The translations under genes were made by a program, and so were the position numbers. A model generated the notes under the pieces. It ran no database searches, was not told the DNA's origin, and saw only the letters and a program-made list of their open reading frames with translations. DNA of 64,000 nucleotides from assembly GCA_963756515.1 (NCBI GenBank), contig CAVWNV010000009.1, positions 124,001-188,000 of the forward strand, given 5' to 3'. Numbering within the stretch: the stretch's first letter is position 1; each line of letters starts with the position of its first letter. Below are positions 34,354 to 42,441 of this stretch, in pieces. The DNA comes from Bog-756 sp963756515 (GTDB lineage: Bacteria; Actinomycetota; Acidimicrobiia; Acidimicrobiales; RAAP-2).

Positions 34354-35292
34354 TCACGAAGGACGTCCCAGCTCGGCCTCGATTCGGGCCAGCTGGGCCA
34401 GGCGCTTGTCCAGTGTGGGGTGGGTGGAGAAGAGGGTCGAGAGGCTGACCCCGTTCTTGGCGATGGCCGGGGTGAAGTAGAAGGCGTTGAAGCTCTCGGC
34501 CGAGCGGAGGTCCCGTGTGGGTATGCGGGACATCTCGCCGGTCACCTTGACCAGCGCCGACGCCAGGGCCGACGGCCTGCCGGTGAGGAGTGCCCCGGAC
34601 CGGTCGGCGGCCAGCTCGCGGTAGCGGGACAGGGCCATGGTCAGAAGGAAACTGATGGCGTAGACCACCACCGACACCACCAGCACGCCCAGTTCCACCA
34701 GGGCGGCATTGTCCTGGCCCCCCTGGCTGTTGCCCCGGTTGCCACCGCCGAACCCGCCCATCAGACCGGTCCAGAGCATGATGCGGGTGATCATGCCGGC
34801 CACCATGCCCAAGAAGCTGGCGATGGTCATCACGGCGACGTCCCGGTGGGCCACGTGACTGAGCTCGTGGGCCAGGACCGCCTCCAGCTCCGACTCGTCG
34901 AGCCGTCTCATCAGGCCAGAGGTGGCGCACACCACCGCGGAGTTCGGGCTACGACCGGTGGCGAAGGCGTTGGGCACGTCGGTGTCGGCCACGGCCACGC
35001 GCGGCTTCTTCATGTCGGCCAGAGCACAGAGGCGGTCGATGACCCCGTGCAGCTGGGGGGCCTGCTCCGGGGTGACGATATGTCCCCCCATGCCGAACAG
35101 GGCGATCTTGTCGGAGAACCAGTACTGGACGAAGAGGATGATGGCGGCGAACACCAGCACGATGCCGATCGAGAGGCCGAAGGCGATCAGGAGCCCGATG
35201 ACGGCGCCGTACAGCAGGACCAGGAGGAGGCCGGTGGTGAACATGCGGAGGGTGAGTCCGCGGTCGTTGGGGATGTTGCGTGCCGTACTCAT
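34354..35292 (-). CDS. htpX: M48 family membrane metalloprotease HtpX
   Basis: 312 residues. Two N-terminal membrane helices (about 17-57), DIPNAFATGR-type motif (DVPNAFATGRSPNSAVV), zinc site HELSH (about residue 142) with the later Glu, two more helices, and HPTLDKRLAQL near the end. Degrades damaged membrane proteins. Lies between pspAA and pspAB. Confidence 0.93.
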   Translation of the reverse strand: MSTARNIPNDRGLTLRMFTTGLLLVLLYGAVIGLLIAFGLSIGIVLVFAAIILFVQYWFSDKIALFGMGGHIVTPEQAPQLHGVIDRLCALADMKKPRVAVADTDVPNAFATGRSPNSAVVCATSGLMRRLDESELEAVLAHELSHVAHRDVAVMTIASFLGMVAGMITRIMLWTGLMGGFGGGNRGNSQGGQDNAALVELGVLVVSVVVYAISFLLTMALSRYRELAADRSGALLTGRPSALASALVKVTGEMSRIPTRDLRSAESFNAFYFTPAIAKNGVSLSTLFSTHPTLDKRLAQLARIEAELGRPS

Positions 35293-35302
35293 CGTCTCGA
35301 CC

Positions 35303-35593
35303 TCAGCGGTCCTGTCCTCCGTTGCTATCGCCCTGATCCGCCAACAGTGCCTTGGTCTCCGCCAGGGTGGAGTCGGCGAACGGCACCACCAGATCGGAAG
35401 GGGCGAAGGCGTCGTCGGCCAACGGCTCCCCGGCCTGGCGTACCTCGGCGGTGAGGGCGGCCAACGCGGTGGAGAAGCCGGCCTCGTCGCCGCTGTGGAC
35501 GGCCTGGTCGATGGCGACGTCCAACTTCTCCAACGTCCCCCGGTGGTCGTCGGGCACGGTGTACTGGCCTTCGCCCAGGATGCGGACGATCAT
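35303..35593 (-). CDS. pspAA: PspA-associated protein PspAA
   Basis: 96 residues. MIVRILGEGQYTVPDD, LDVAIDQAVHSGDEAGF and DLVVPFADSTLAETKALL are PspAA blocks. Small partner of PspA in actinobacteria and other phyla. Overlaps pspA by 4 nt (ATGA) and lies 10 nt before htpX. Confidence 0.88.
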   Translation of the reverse strand: MIVRILGEGQYTVPDDHRGTLEKLDVAIDQAVHSGDEAGFSTALAALTAEVRQAGEPLADDAFAPSDLVVPFADSTLAETKALLADQGDSNGGQDR

Positions 35594-36342
35594 GACGGTG
35601 AGTCCCCGTGTTCGGCCGCCCCCAACTCCGCCGGGGGCGACGCCCCTGTTCCGACCTCGGCCTTGAGCGCGGCCAGTTCGGCGTCGACCGTCGAGGTGGT
35701 GGAGGCCTTGTCCAGCTGGGACTGGATGTCGTCCACCGGATTGGTCAGGTCGGTCAGGGCCCCCGACGCCAGCAACTCGTCCATGGCCCCGGCCCGGGCC
35801 TGCATGCCGTCGATCTTGTCCTGGGCCCGCTGCATGGACATGCCGGCGTCGCTCATCGACTCCGAGATCCCCGACACGGCCTCGCCGATCTTCGTCTGGG
35901 CCTCCGCCGCGGTGTACGTGGCCTTCATCGTCTCCTTCTTCGTGCGGAAGGAGTCGACCTGGGTCTGGAGCTTCTGGGCCGTGTCGATCAGCTTCTGCTC
36001 CTGGGCGGCCACCTGCTCGTGCTGGGTCTGGAGGTCACCCAGCTGCTCGGCCAGTGCCGCCCGTCGCGCCAGGGCCTCGCGGGCCAGATCCTCGTTGCCC
36101 TGGGTCAGGGCCGCCTTGGCCTGCTGTTGCAACTTGTCCGCCTGGCCCTGCAGCTGCGAGGCCTGGAGCTCGATGCGCTTCTTGGCCGTGGTGACGTCGG
36201 CCACGCTGCGTCGTACCTTTTGCAGGCTCTCCAGCTGCTTCTGGTAGGAGAGATCGAGCGACTCCCTCGGATCCTCCGCCTTGTCGAGCAGTTTGTTGGT
36301 CTTGGCCTGGACAATCCCAGACAACCGCTTCATCACGCCCAT
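35590..36342 (-). CDS. pspA: PspA/IM30 family phage shock protein
   Basis: 250 residues, almost wholly coiled coil. Starts MGVMKRLSGIVQAKTNKLLDKAEDP, the amphipathic N-terminal helix and hinge of PspA/Vipp1 proteins, and SMQRAQDKIDGMQARAGAMDELL near 170. ESCRT-III-like membrane protector. First gene of the operon; GAAGGA precedes ATG 36342. Divergent from mca, 68 nt apart. Confidence 0.93.
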   Translation of the reverse strand: MGVMKRLSGIVQAKTNKLLDKAEDPRESLDLSYQKQLESLQKVRRSVADVTTAKKRIELQASQLQGQADKLQQQAKAALTQGNEDLAREALARRAALAEQLGDLQTQHEQVAAQEQKLIDTAQKLQTQVDSFRTKKETMKATYTAAEAQTKIGEAVSGISESMSDAGMSMQRAQDKIDGMQARAGAMDELLASGALTDLTNPVDDIQSQLDKASTTSTVDAELAALKAEVGTGASPPAELGAAEHGDSPS

Positions 36343-36410
36343 ACCGATGGATCCTTCCTCGTTCTTCGCAATTGAAGCTTAGGGCCTCCCTGCCCGATAG
36401 CGTGATCGGC

Positions 36411-37343
36411 GTGCCAGAACAGCTCTGCCTACTGACCGTCCACGCCCACCCCGACGACGAATCCTCCAAAGGGGCGGGCACGGTGGCCCGGTACCACGCC
36501 GACGGGATCCACACCGTCCTGGTCTGCTGCACCGGCGGGGAGGAGGGCGAGGTCCTCAACCCCGCGCTCGACACCCCTGAGGTCCATGCCCGCCTGGCCG
36601 ACCTGCGGCGCGAGGAACTGGCCGAGGCCACCCGGATCATCGGTTACGACGAGGTCGTGATGCTGGGCTACCGCGACTCGGGGATGGCCGGGGCGGACTC
36701 GAACGCCAATCCCGACTCGTTCGCCCGGGCGCCCCTGGAGGAGGCGGTGGAGCGCCTGGTCCGGATCGTCAGGCGTACCCGGCCCCAGGTCATGGTGGTC
36801 TACGGCGACGAGCAGTCCGGCTACCCCCATCCGGACCACCTCCGCGTCAACGAGATCGGGGTGGCGGCGTTCCGGGCCGCCGGCGACGCCGAGCGCTATC
36901 CCGACGCCGGTCCGGCCTGGCAGCCGAGCAAGCTGTACTACACCGAGTTCTCGGTGGCCCGGTTCCGGGAGATCCACGAGAAATTCGAGGAGTTGGGGCT
37001 GGACTCGCCGTTCGACGAACAGTGGCGCAAGCGGTGGGAAGAGGTGCCGGCGCCCACGGTGACGGCGTCGGTCGACGTCTCCGACTTCGCCGACGTCCGC
37101 GGTGCGGCCCTGCGGGCCCACGCCACCCAGGTCGACCCGAAGTCTCCGTTCTGGTTCGGGCTGCCCCCCGAGGTGATGCGGTCCATCCATCCGTTCGACG
37201 ACTACCGCTTGGCGTTGGTCGTCGGTCCCGACGGCACGCTGGTGGCCCCGGAGGAGCCCCCGGTTGGGGCGAACGGGGTCGACGGAGCACCCGGCCCCGG
37301 AATCGAGAGCGATCTGTTCGCCGGTCTCCGGACGTCCGGATAG
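36411..37343 (+). CDS. mca: Mycothiol S-conjugate amidase
   Basis: 310 residues. PIG-L/LmbE fold; zinc motif HAHPDDESSKGAGT (about 10-23), GYRDSGMAG, and GYPHPDHLRVN carrying another zinc His. Cleaves mycothiol conjugates during detoxification, which implies mycothiol in this organism. Length and blocks (AHATQVDP, FWFGLP) match Mca rather than MshB. GTG 36411 gives the family N-terminus; the reading frame upstream is not conserved. Confidence 0.92.
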   Translation: MPEQLCLLTVHAHPDDESSKGAGTVARYHADGIHTVLVCCTGGEEGEVLNPALDTPEVHARLADLRREELAEATRIIGYDEVVMLGYRDSGMAGADSNANPDSFARAPLEEAVERLVRIVRRTRPQVMVVYGDEQSGYPHPDHLRVNEIGVAAFRAAGDAERYPDAGPAWQPSKLYYTEFSVARFREIHEKFEELGLDSPFDEQWRKRWEEVPAPTVTASVDVSDFADVRGAALRAHATQVDPKSPFWFGLPPEVMRSIHPFDDYRLALVVGPDGTLVAPEEPPVGANGVDGAPGPGIESDLFAGLRTSG

Positions 37344-37476
37344 GCACCGTGGCACCGCGGCACGAGGAGGGGCGGGCGGATGGCCGGCCAGGTGGTGGCC
37401 TGGAATCCACCGGGGTGGTCGCATTCCGGGCGGGGACGGTGCCCATCCGGTCAACGACGACGAGTCGGGGTGTCCG

Positions 37477-37863
37477 ATGACCAGATGGCTGTCCCCCGAG
37501 TGGTTCGACCAGACCCGGGCCGTGGTGTCGGATCAGGTGGTGTGCCCGGGCTTGTCGGCGAGGGTCCGATTCGAGATCTCCGGAGGACCCGACGGCAACA
37601 CCTCGTACCACTGGGTCCTCGAGGACGGCCGATTCGCCTCGATCGGCGGGGGCCCGGTGGCGGGAGCCGAGGTGACACTGTCGATGAGCTGGGACGATGC
37701 CGCGGCCATGCACTGGGGAACCTTGGATCCGAGCGTGGCGTTCATGCAGGGTCGGATGAAGGTGGCCGGCTCGATGGAGGTGGTGCTGGCCCTTCTTCCG
37801 GTCACGGCCACCGACGCGTTCGGGGAACTGCGCCGGACGGTGGCCGAACTCACCGACTTCTGA
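37477..37863 (+). CDS. SCP2 sterol-binding domain protein
   Basis: 128 residues. SCP2-like fold: VRFEISGGPDGNTSYHWVLEDG, GAEVTLSMSWDDAAAM, FMQGRMKVAGSMEVVLALL (about 89-107). Binds lipids or sterols; its presence fits the steroid-type P450s, though it is not adjacent to them. 133 nt after mca. Its end overlaps the convergent gene by 14 nt. Confidence 0.85.
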   Translation: MTRWLSPEWFDQTRAVVSDQVVCPGLSARVRFEISGGPDGNTSYHWVLEDGRFASIGGGPVAGAEVTLSMSWDDAAAMHWGTLDPSVAFMQGRMKVAGSMEVVLALLPVTATDAFGELRRTVAELTDF

Positions 37864-38653
37864 GGGCCGGGAGCGACTGGCCCGAGCCCCCGAGCAGGGG
37901 GAGGTGGACGGTCCCGGCGCTCTGGAGGAGGATCAGCGCCACAATGACGCCGATGAACACGATCAGCAGGACGGTCAGGATCGGCCGCACCCGGTTCCAC
38001 CCGGTCGGGGTCGGATCCGGACGGACCGACTGGCGGCGCTCGATGTCCTGACCCCACGCCACCACCCGGGTGACCGTGGAAGCACCGGTGGGTCCATGGT
38101 GCCGGACGGCGAACGCCGCCACCCGGCGGGACAGATCGGCAGGGTCGCCCCCCGGGAAGAGGAAACGGTACGAGCCGTAGGGCGTCCGTATGCCGATGAG
38201 GGCACCGGCCCCGACCCGTGCGACCGGTGCCCCGGTGCCACCTGGGGCAACGCCGGCCGTGCCCTGGGTCGTGCCCCGGCCTCTGCCCCGGCCCCTGCCC
38301 CGGCCCCTCCTTCTGGTTCGGGGCGCACTCCGTTCCGGAGCGGGTGGTCCGGGATCCACTCCGTTGCGACTCTGATCGACCCAACCACGGGGGATGGCCC
38401 CTCCGGCCCAGCGTTCGATCACGTGGGCGGTCACCGATGTCCACGGAAGGACCCGTGGCTGCTCGCCCCGGTAGCGGATGACGCCGATGCCTTCGTCGCT
38501 GAAGACGATGCTGTCGACGGTCACCGGCTCCGGGCGGGCGCCGTCGCACAGGACCAGCCCCTCCAGATGGAACGGCGGTGGAGGCGGTGGGATCGGCGGC
38601 TGGCCCTCCGAGGTGGCTGCGGACACCGGTGATTCGAGCTGGTCTCCCTCCAC
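37850..38653 (-). CDS. Membrane-anchored hypothetical protein with RG repeats
   Basis: 267 residues, unrecognised. A possible PH-like N-terminal part (LVLCDGARPEPVTVDSIVF, VLPWTSVTAHVIERWAG), a central Arg-Gly repeat (about 113-126), a second part with YGSYRFLFPGGDPADLSRRVAAF, and one C-terminal membrane helix (VRPILTVLLIVFIGVIVALILL, about 223-244). It overlaps the convergent SCP2 gene by 14 nt and lies 17 nt after the ChbG-like gene. Confidence 0.7.
   Translation of the reverse strand: MEGDQLESPVSAATSEGQPPIPPPPPPFHLEGLVLCDGARPEPVTVDSIVFSDEGIGVIRYRGEQPRVLPWTSVTAHVIERWAGGAIPRGWVDQSRNGVDPGPPAPERSAPRTRRRGRGRGRGRGRGTTQGTAGVAPGGTGAPVARVGAGALIGIRTPYGSYRFLFPGGDPADLSRRVAAFAVRHHGPTGASTVTRVVAWGQDIERRQSVRPDPTPTGWNRVRPILTVLLIVFIGVIVALILLQSAGTVHLPLLGGSGQSLPALRSR
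38263..38310 (-). repeat. 12-bp repeats encoding Arg-Gly
   Basis: GCCCCGGCCTCT and GCCCCGGCCCCT-type 12-bp units repeat about three to four times and encode the RGRGRG run in the gene on the minus strand. Confidence 0.7.
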
Positions 38654-38670
38654 GGTTGCTCCTGGTGCGA

Positions 38671-39504
38671 TCAGCTCTGGCGCATGGCGTCGCGCAGCGG
38701 CCGGTAGCCGATGAGGGTGACCCCGGCTTTGGCGATCACCTGGTCCAGTCCCCGATCAGCCACCAGGAGCACCTCGTCGGCGACGCGGGCCTGCCAGTCG
38801 GTGGCGATGGCCCGGAGCTCGGGTGTGTCGATGGCCGGATGCAAGGTCAGTTCGGTGATGCCAGGTTCGAGGGAGCTCAGCAGGTCGAGGAAGGCGGCCC
38901 GCGTCCCGACGGGGGGCAGGGTGGCGAAGCGGTCGGCGAAGAGGACACCCTCGTCCGCAGCCAGCTTCCGTACCGGAAATCCCACGTTGGGCTCGGCGTC
39001 GGCGCCCAACAGGCGCAAGGGGAGGTCGAAGTCGACGGCCAGCTCGAGGTAGATGTCGAAGAACTCGGGGCGCAGCACCAGGGCGTCGAGATGGGCGCCC
39101 AGGTGGCTGATGTCGAACCCCCACAGGACGGCCCGTTCGATCTGGGCCCGGCACTCGCGACGTACCTCGTCGAGATCGGCATGGTCCCACACGTCGGTCA
39201 CGGTCCGGGGGAAACCCCCGTCGCCGTCGAGCAACGACGGGGCCTGGGTGATGGGCGCCCAGCGGTACAGGTCGTGCTCGGCGTTGAGGGTCAGCTGTAC
39301 CCCGACGTCGTCCCCGCGGAATCTCGAGGCCGATTCGCGGGCCCACGGGGCCGGAACGAGGAGGGAGGCACTGGTGCCTATCCCTTCACGGAGAGCGTCG
39401 TACACCCCGACTGTGGCAGCGTGACAGAGCCCCAGGTCGGTGCAGTTGAGGATGAGCAGTTTGGCTTCGGGCCCGTAGCCGAGACGTTCCGCGGCGATCG
39501 TCAT
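38671..39504 (-). CDS. ChbG/HpnK (YdjC-like) family deacetylase
   Basis: 277 residues. LLILNCTDLGLCHAATVGVYDAL (metal Asp region, here TDLG), GVQLTLNAEHD and ISHLGAHLDALVLRPEFFDI (His-rich metal motif, about 122-141), plus ELTLHPAIDTPEL. YdjC-type enzymes remove acetyl groups from sugars. ATG 39504 gives the family start. 26 nt downstream of the small gene at 39531. Confidence 0.85.
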   Translation of the reverse strand: MTIAAERLGYGPEAKLLILNCTDLGLCHAATVGVYDALREGIGTSASLLVPAPWARESASRFRGDDVGVQLTLNAEHDLYRWAPITQAPSLLDGDGGFPRTVTDVWDHADLDEVRRECRAQIERAVLWGFDISHLGAHLDALVLRPEFFDIYLELAVDFDLPLRLLGADAEPNVGFPVRKLAADEGVLFADRFATLPPVGTRAAFLDLLSSLEPGITELTLHPAIDTPELRAIATDWQARVADEVLLVADRGLDQVIAKAGVTLIGYRPLRDAMRQS

Positions 39505-39530
39505 GGTCGCGACCGTAGTGCCGGTAACCG

Positions 39531-39764
39531 TCAGGCGGCGCGACCTGCCGGTCCACGGTCGCCGTCGGGCCGTCTCCCCTCGGCTGGGCCGGCGGACCGG
39601 TCGAGCAGAGCACGAGCTGCGGCCACGCCCTGGCGGCCGATCTGGCGGGTCTCCTCGTCGAGCCTCCACGCATCGGCGGCCGGGTCGTCGAGCCCGGGGT
39701 CCGGCTGGTGGAGGGGAAGCTGGAGCTGGGAGGGGCGGACCCTTTGCGTGGCGGTGGAGGTCAT
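39531..39764 (-). CDS. Small conserved-type hypothetical protein
   Basis: 77 residues. The middle, WRLDEETRQIGRQGVAAARALL, resembles a short motif I recall from small actinobacterial proteins, but I cannot name a family. Flanks are Pro/Gln- and Arg/Gly-rich. First gene of a probable operon with the ChbG-like deacetylase and the membrane-anchored protein. No Shine-Dalgarno; its upstream region is the shared element copy A. Confidence 0.6.
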   Translation of the reverse strand: MTSTATQRVRPSQLQLPLHQPDPGLDDPAADAWRLDEETRQIGRQGVAAARALLDRSAGPAEGRRPDGDRGPAGRAA

Positions 39765-39793
39765 GGGTACAGCATGTCGGAAGGGTGTATTAC
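39762..39793 (-). promoter_or_regulatory. Shared upstream element, copy A (small protein operon)
   Basis: Minus-strand reading: AATACACCCTTCCGACATGC, then TGTACCC and the ATG. 25 of 32 positions match 23225-23256 and the offset to the ATG is identical. The divergent LLM gene at 39785 would start within it. Confidence 0.6.
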
Positions 39794-40801
39794 GGGGTCC
39801 ATGGCAGAGCAGAGGGTGACCACGACAGGCCGGGCCGCGGGGCGCGATACGGGATAACCGTCCCGTTCGATGGGGTGAGCCTGGTCGATCACCGCAGGTG
39901 GTACGAGGAATTGGAGCGTCTGGGCTACACCGATCTGTGGAGCGCGGAGACGGACGGTTCCGACGGGTTCACCCCGCTGGCCCTGGCGTCGGCCTGGGTG
40001 CCCTCCATGCAGCTGGGCGTGGCCATCATCCCCGCGTACACGCGTGGACCGGCCCTGCTGGCCCAGAGCGTGGCGGCCCTGGCCGAGGCCGCCCCCGGAC
40101 ACTTCACGCTGGGGCTCGGGACGTCCTCCGACGTCATCGTGTCCCGGTGGAACGGAGCCGAGTTCGTGGAGCCCTACAAGCGGGTGCGGGACACCATCCG
40201 GTTCCTCCGGTCGGCGTTGGCCGGCGAGAAGGTCGACCAGGAATACGACACCTTCCGCGTCCGGGGCTTCCGGCTGGCCCGACCCGTCGACCATCCGCCG
40301 CCGCTTTTTCTCGCCGCACTCCGCCCCGGGATGCTCCGGTTGGCCGGTCGGGAGGCCGACGGGGTGATCATCAACTGGCTGTCGGCCGAGGACGTGGCCA
40401 CGGTGATCCCGGAGCTCGGAGCGGACATCCCGGTGGCGGCCCGGATCTTCGTGTGCCCGTCGGAGGATGCCGAGGCTGTCCGGGCCGTGGGCCGGCGCAT
40501 GATCGCCGCCTACCTCAACGTGGGGGTCTATGCGGCCTTCCACCGCTGGCTGGGGCGGGGTCCTGAGCTCGAGCCGATGTGGGAGGCCTGGCAGGCCGGC
40601 GACCGGAAGGGGGCGCTGGTATCCATTCCCGACGAGGTGGTGGACGCCCTGGTGGTGCACGGCTCCTTCGACGAGTGCCGGGCCCATGTGGGCCGGTACG
40701 TGGCCAACGGCGTCACCATCCCGGTGATGGCCGTGATCCCGCTGGGCATGTCCCTCGACGAGGCCGTGGTCGGGCTGGCTCCGCCGTGGTCGGCCTCCTG
40801 A
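39785..40801 (+). CDS. LLM-class oxidoreductase, copy 2
   Basis: 338 residues from the only upstream GTG; the conserved part begins about 25 residues later at RYGITVPFDGVSLVDH. Luciferase-like barrel: YEELERLGYTDLWSAETDGSDGFTPLALAS, LGVAIIPAYTRGPALLAQ, FTLGLGTSSDVIVSRWNG, RGFRLARPVDHPPPLFLAALRPGMLRLAGREADGVIINW in blocks. Resembles F420-dependent oxidoreductases. The start is unclear because GTG 39785 lies in the conserved shared element and has no spaced ribosome site. Convergent with purE. Confidence 0.8.
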   Translation: MYYGVHGRAEGDHDRPGRGARYGITVPFDGVSLVDHRRWYEELERLGYTDLWSAETDGSDGFTPLALASAWVPSMQLGVAIIPAYTRGPALLAQSVAALAEAAPGHFTLGLGTSSDVIVSRWNGAEFVEPYKRVRDTIRFLRSALAGEKVDQEYDTFRVRGFRLARPVDHPPPLFLAALRPGMLRLAGREADGVIINWLSAEDVATVIPELGADIPVAARIFVCPSEDAEAVRAVGRRMIAAYLNVGVYAAFHRWLGRGPELEPMWEAWQAGDRKGALVSIPDEVVDALVVHGSFDECRAHVGRYVANGVTIPVMAVIPLGMSLDEAVVGLAPPWSAS

Positions 40802-40868
40802 GTCGCCCACACAGGCGCCGTGGCCCTGGCACCGGCTCAGTGGGCCCGGACCCCGGCGCCCCCGCGCA

Positions 40869-41363
40869 TCAGTCCACCCGGTAGCGGGCCACGATCTCCG
40901 CATCCATGTCGCGTACCTGATCGGCCAGATCCAGCACGAAACGGTCGAGCTCGGCGGCCAATCGGGGATCGGAGAGGGCCATGATCCTCACAGCCAACAG
41001 GGCCGCGTTGCGGGCCCCGTTGACGGCCACCGTTGCGACCGGGATCCCCTTGGGCATCTGGACCATGGCCAGGAGCGAGTCGAGACCCCCCAGGTTGGCC
41101 AGGGCGATGGGCACCCCGATGACCGGCAGCGTCGTGGCCGCGGCCACCACACCGGCCAGGTGGGCGGCACCACCGGCGGCGGCGATGATCACCTGGATGC
41201 CGTCGTCGGCCGCCCCCCGGGCGAAGGCCATGGTGTCGTCGGGGGTCCGGTGGGCCGAGAGCACCCGGATCTCGACCGGTATCCCGAAGGAGCGGAGGGT
41301 CTGGACGGCGTCGTCCATGATCGAAGAGTCGGACGAACTTCCCATGATGATGGCAACGGACAT
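40869..41363 (-). CDS. purE: N5-carboxyaminoimidazole ribonucleotide mutase
   Basis: 164 residues. Purine synthesis, class I PurE: MGSSSDSSIM (about 7-16), VLSAHRTPDDTMAFA, IAAAGGAAHLAGVVAA, PVIGVPIALANLGGLDSLLAMVQMPKGIPVATVAVN. ATG 41363. purK is not adjacent. Divergent from an LLM gene. Confidence 0.95.
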   Translation of the reverse strand: MSVAIIMGSSSDSSIMDDAVQTLRSFGIPVEIRVLSAHRTPDDTMAFARGAADDGIQVIIAAAGGAAHLAGVVAAATTLPVIGVPIALANLGGLDSLLAMVQMPKGIPVATVAVNGARNAALLAVRIMALSDPRLAAELDRFVLDLADQVRDMDAEIVARYRVD

Positions 41364-41508
41364 GTGCGCATTCTGCCCGACGCGGCGAGAGGAGGCACGT
41401 CCACGGCCGCGGGTGGGGGCGGGACCCCGGTCGGGCCGATACGGTGACGGTCCTGACCGACGGTTCCCGCTCCGGGACGCCGGGACCCGAGCCCGCAGGG
41501 GAGGCAAC

Positions 41509-42414
41509 GTGCGCATCGGCGTGATGCTCGACACCGAGCGACCATTGGACCTCGTCATCGAGGAGGTCGTCCGGCTCCATGACGCCGGCATCGAGACGGC
41601 CTGGGCCTCGCAGATCTTCGCCCTCGACGCGCTCACCGTCCTGGCCGTGGCCGGGCGCGAGGTGCCCGGGATCGGGTTCGGCACCGCCGTGGTGCCCACG
41701 TACCCCCGGCACCCGGTGATGTTGGCCGGTCAGGCTCTCACCGTGCAGGCCGCCACCGGGGGTCGGCTGACGCTCGGTGTCGGTCTGTCCCACCAGTTGG
41801 TCATCGAGAACGTGTTCGGCCAGTCGTTCGACCGGCCGGCCCGGCACATGAGGGAGTACCTGTCGATCCTGATGCCACTGCTTCACGGGGAACAGGCGAA
41901 CTTCGCCGGCGAGACCCTGAGCGCATCCACGTTCGGTCCGCTGCACATCGATGCGCCACACCCGCCGGTACTGGTGGCGGCCCTCGGCCCCACCATGTTG
42001 GCCATCGCCGGCCGCATGGCGTCGGGCACGGTGACCTATCTGACCGGACCGGACACCATCGAGTCCCACATCATCCCGACCATCCGCCAGGCGGCCGTGG
42101 AGGCGGGCCGGCCCGAGCCGGTCGTGGTGGCCTCCCTGCCGGTCTGCGTGACCGGCGACGCCGCCGCGGCCCAGTCGGCGGCGGCGGACCAGTGGGCCAT
42201 GTACGGCTCGCTGCCCTCCTACCGGGCCATGCTCGATCGGGAGGGTGCCGACAGTCCGGCCGACGTCGCCATCGTGGGCCCGGCCGCGGACGTGAAGGCC
42301 CGGGTCCGCCGTCTGGCCGACATCGGTTGTGCCGAGTTCTGCGCGGCGCCCTTCGGCTCCCGTGAGGAGATCACTGCCACCGTCGCCGTGCTGGCGGAGA
42401 TGGTCGGGACCTGA
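41509..42414 (+). CDS. LLM-class oxidoreductase, copy 3
   Basis: 301 residues. RIGVMLDTERPLDLVIEEV, AWASQIFALDALTVLAVAGREVPGIGFGTAVVPTYPRHP in parts, LTLGVGLSHQLVIENVFG, PVLVAALGPTMLAIAGRMASGTVTYLTGP: typical TIGR03564-like F420-dependent oxidoreductase pattern, abundant in actinobacteria. GTG 41509 is preceded by GGGGAGG. Substrate unknown. Confidence 0.88.
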   Translation: MRIGVMLDTERPLDLVIEEVVRLHDAGIETAWASQIFALDALTVLAVAGREVPGIGFGTAVVPTYPRHPVMLAGQALTVQAATGGRLTLGVGLSHQLVIENVFGQSFDRPARHMREYLSILMPLLHGEQANFAGETLSASTFGPLHIDAPHPPVLVAALGPTMLAIAGRMASGTVTYLTGPDTIESHIIPTIRQAAVEAGRPEPVVVASLPVCVTGDAAAAQSAAADQWAMYGSLPSYRAMLDREGADSPADVAIVGPAADVKARVRRLADIGCAEFCAAPFGSREEITATVAVLAEMVGT

Positions 42415-42441
42415 CGGCCACGCCGTCGCCTCCGCCCCGGA

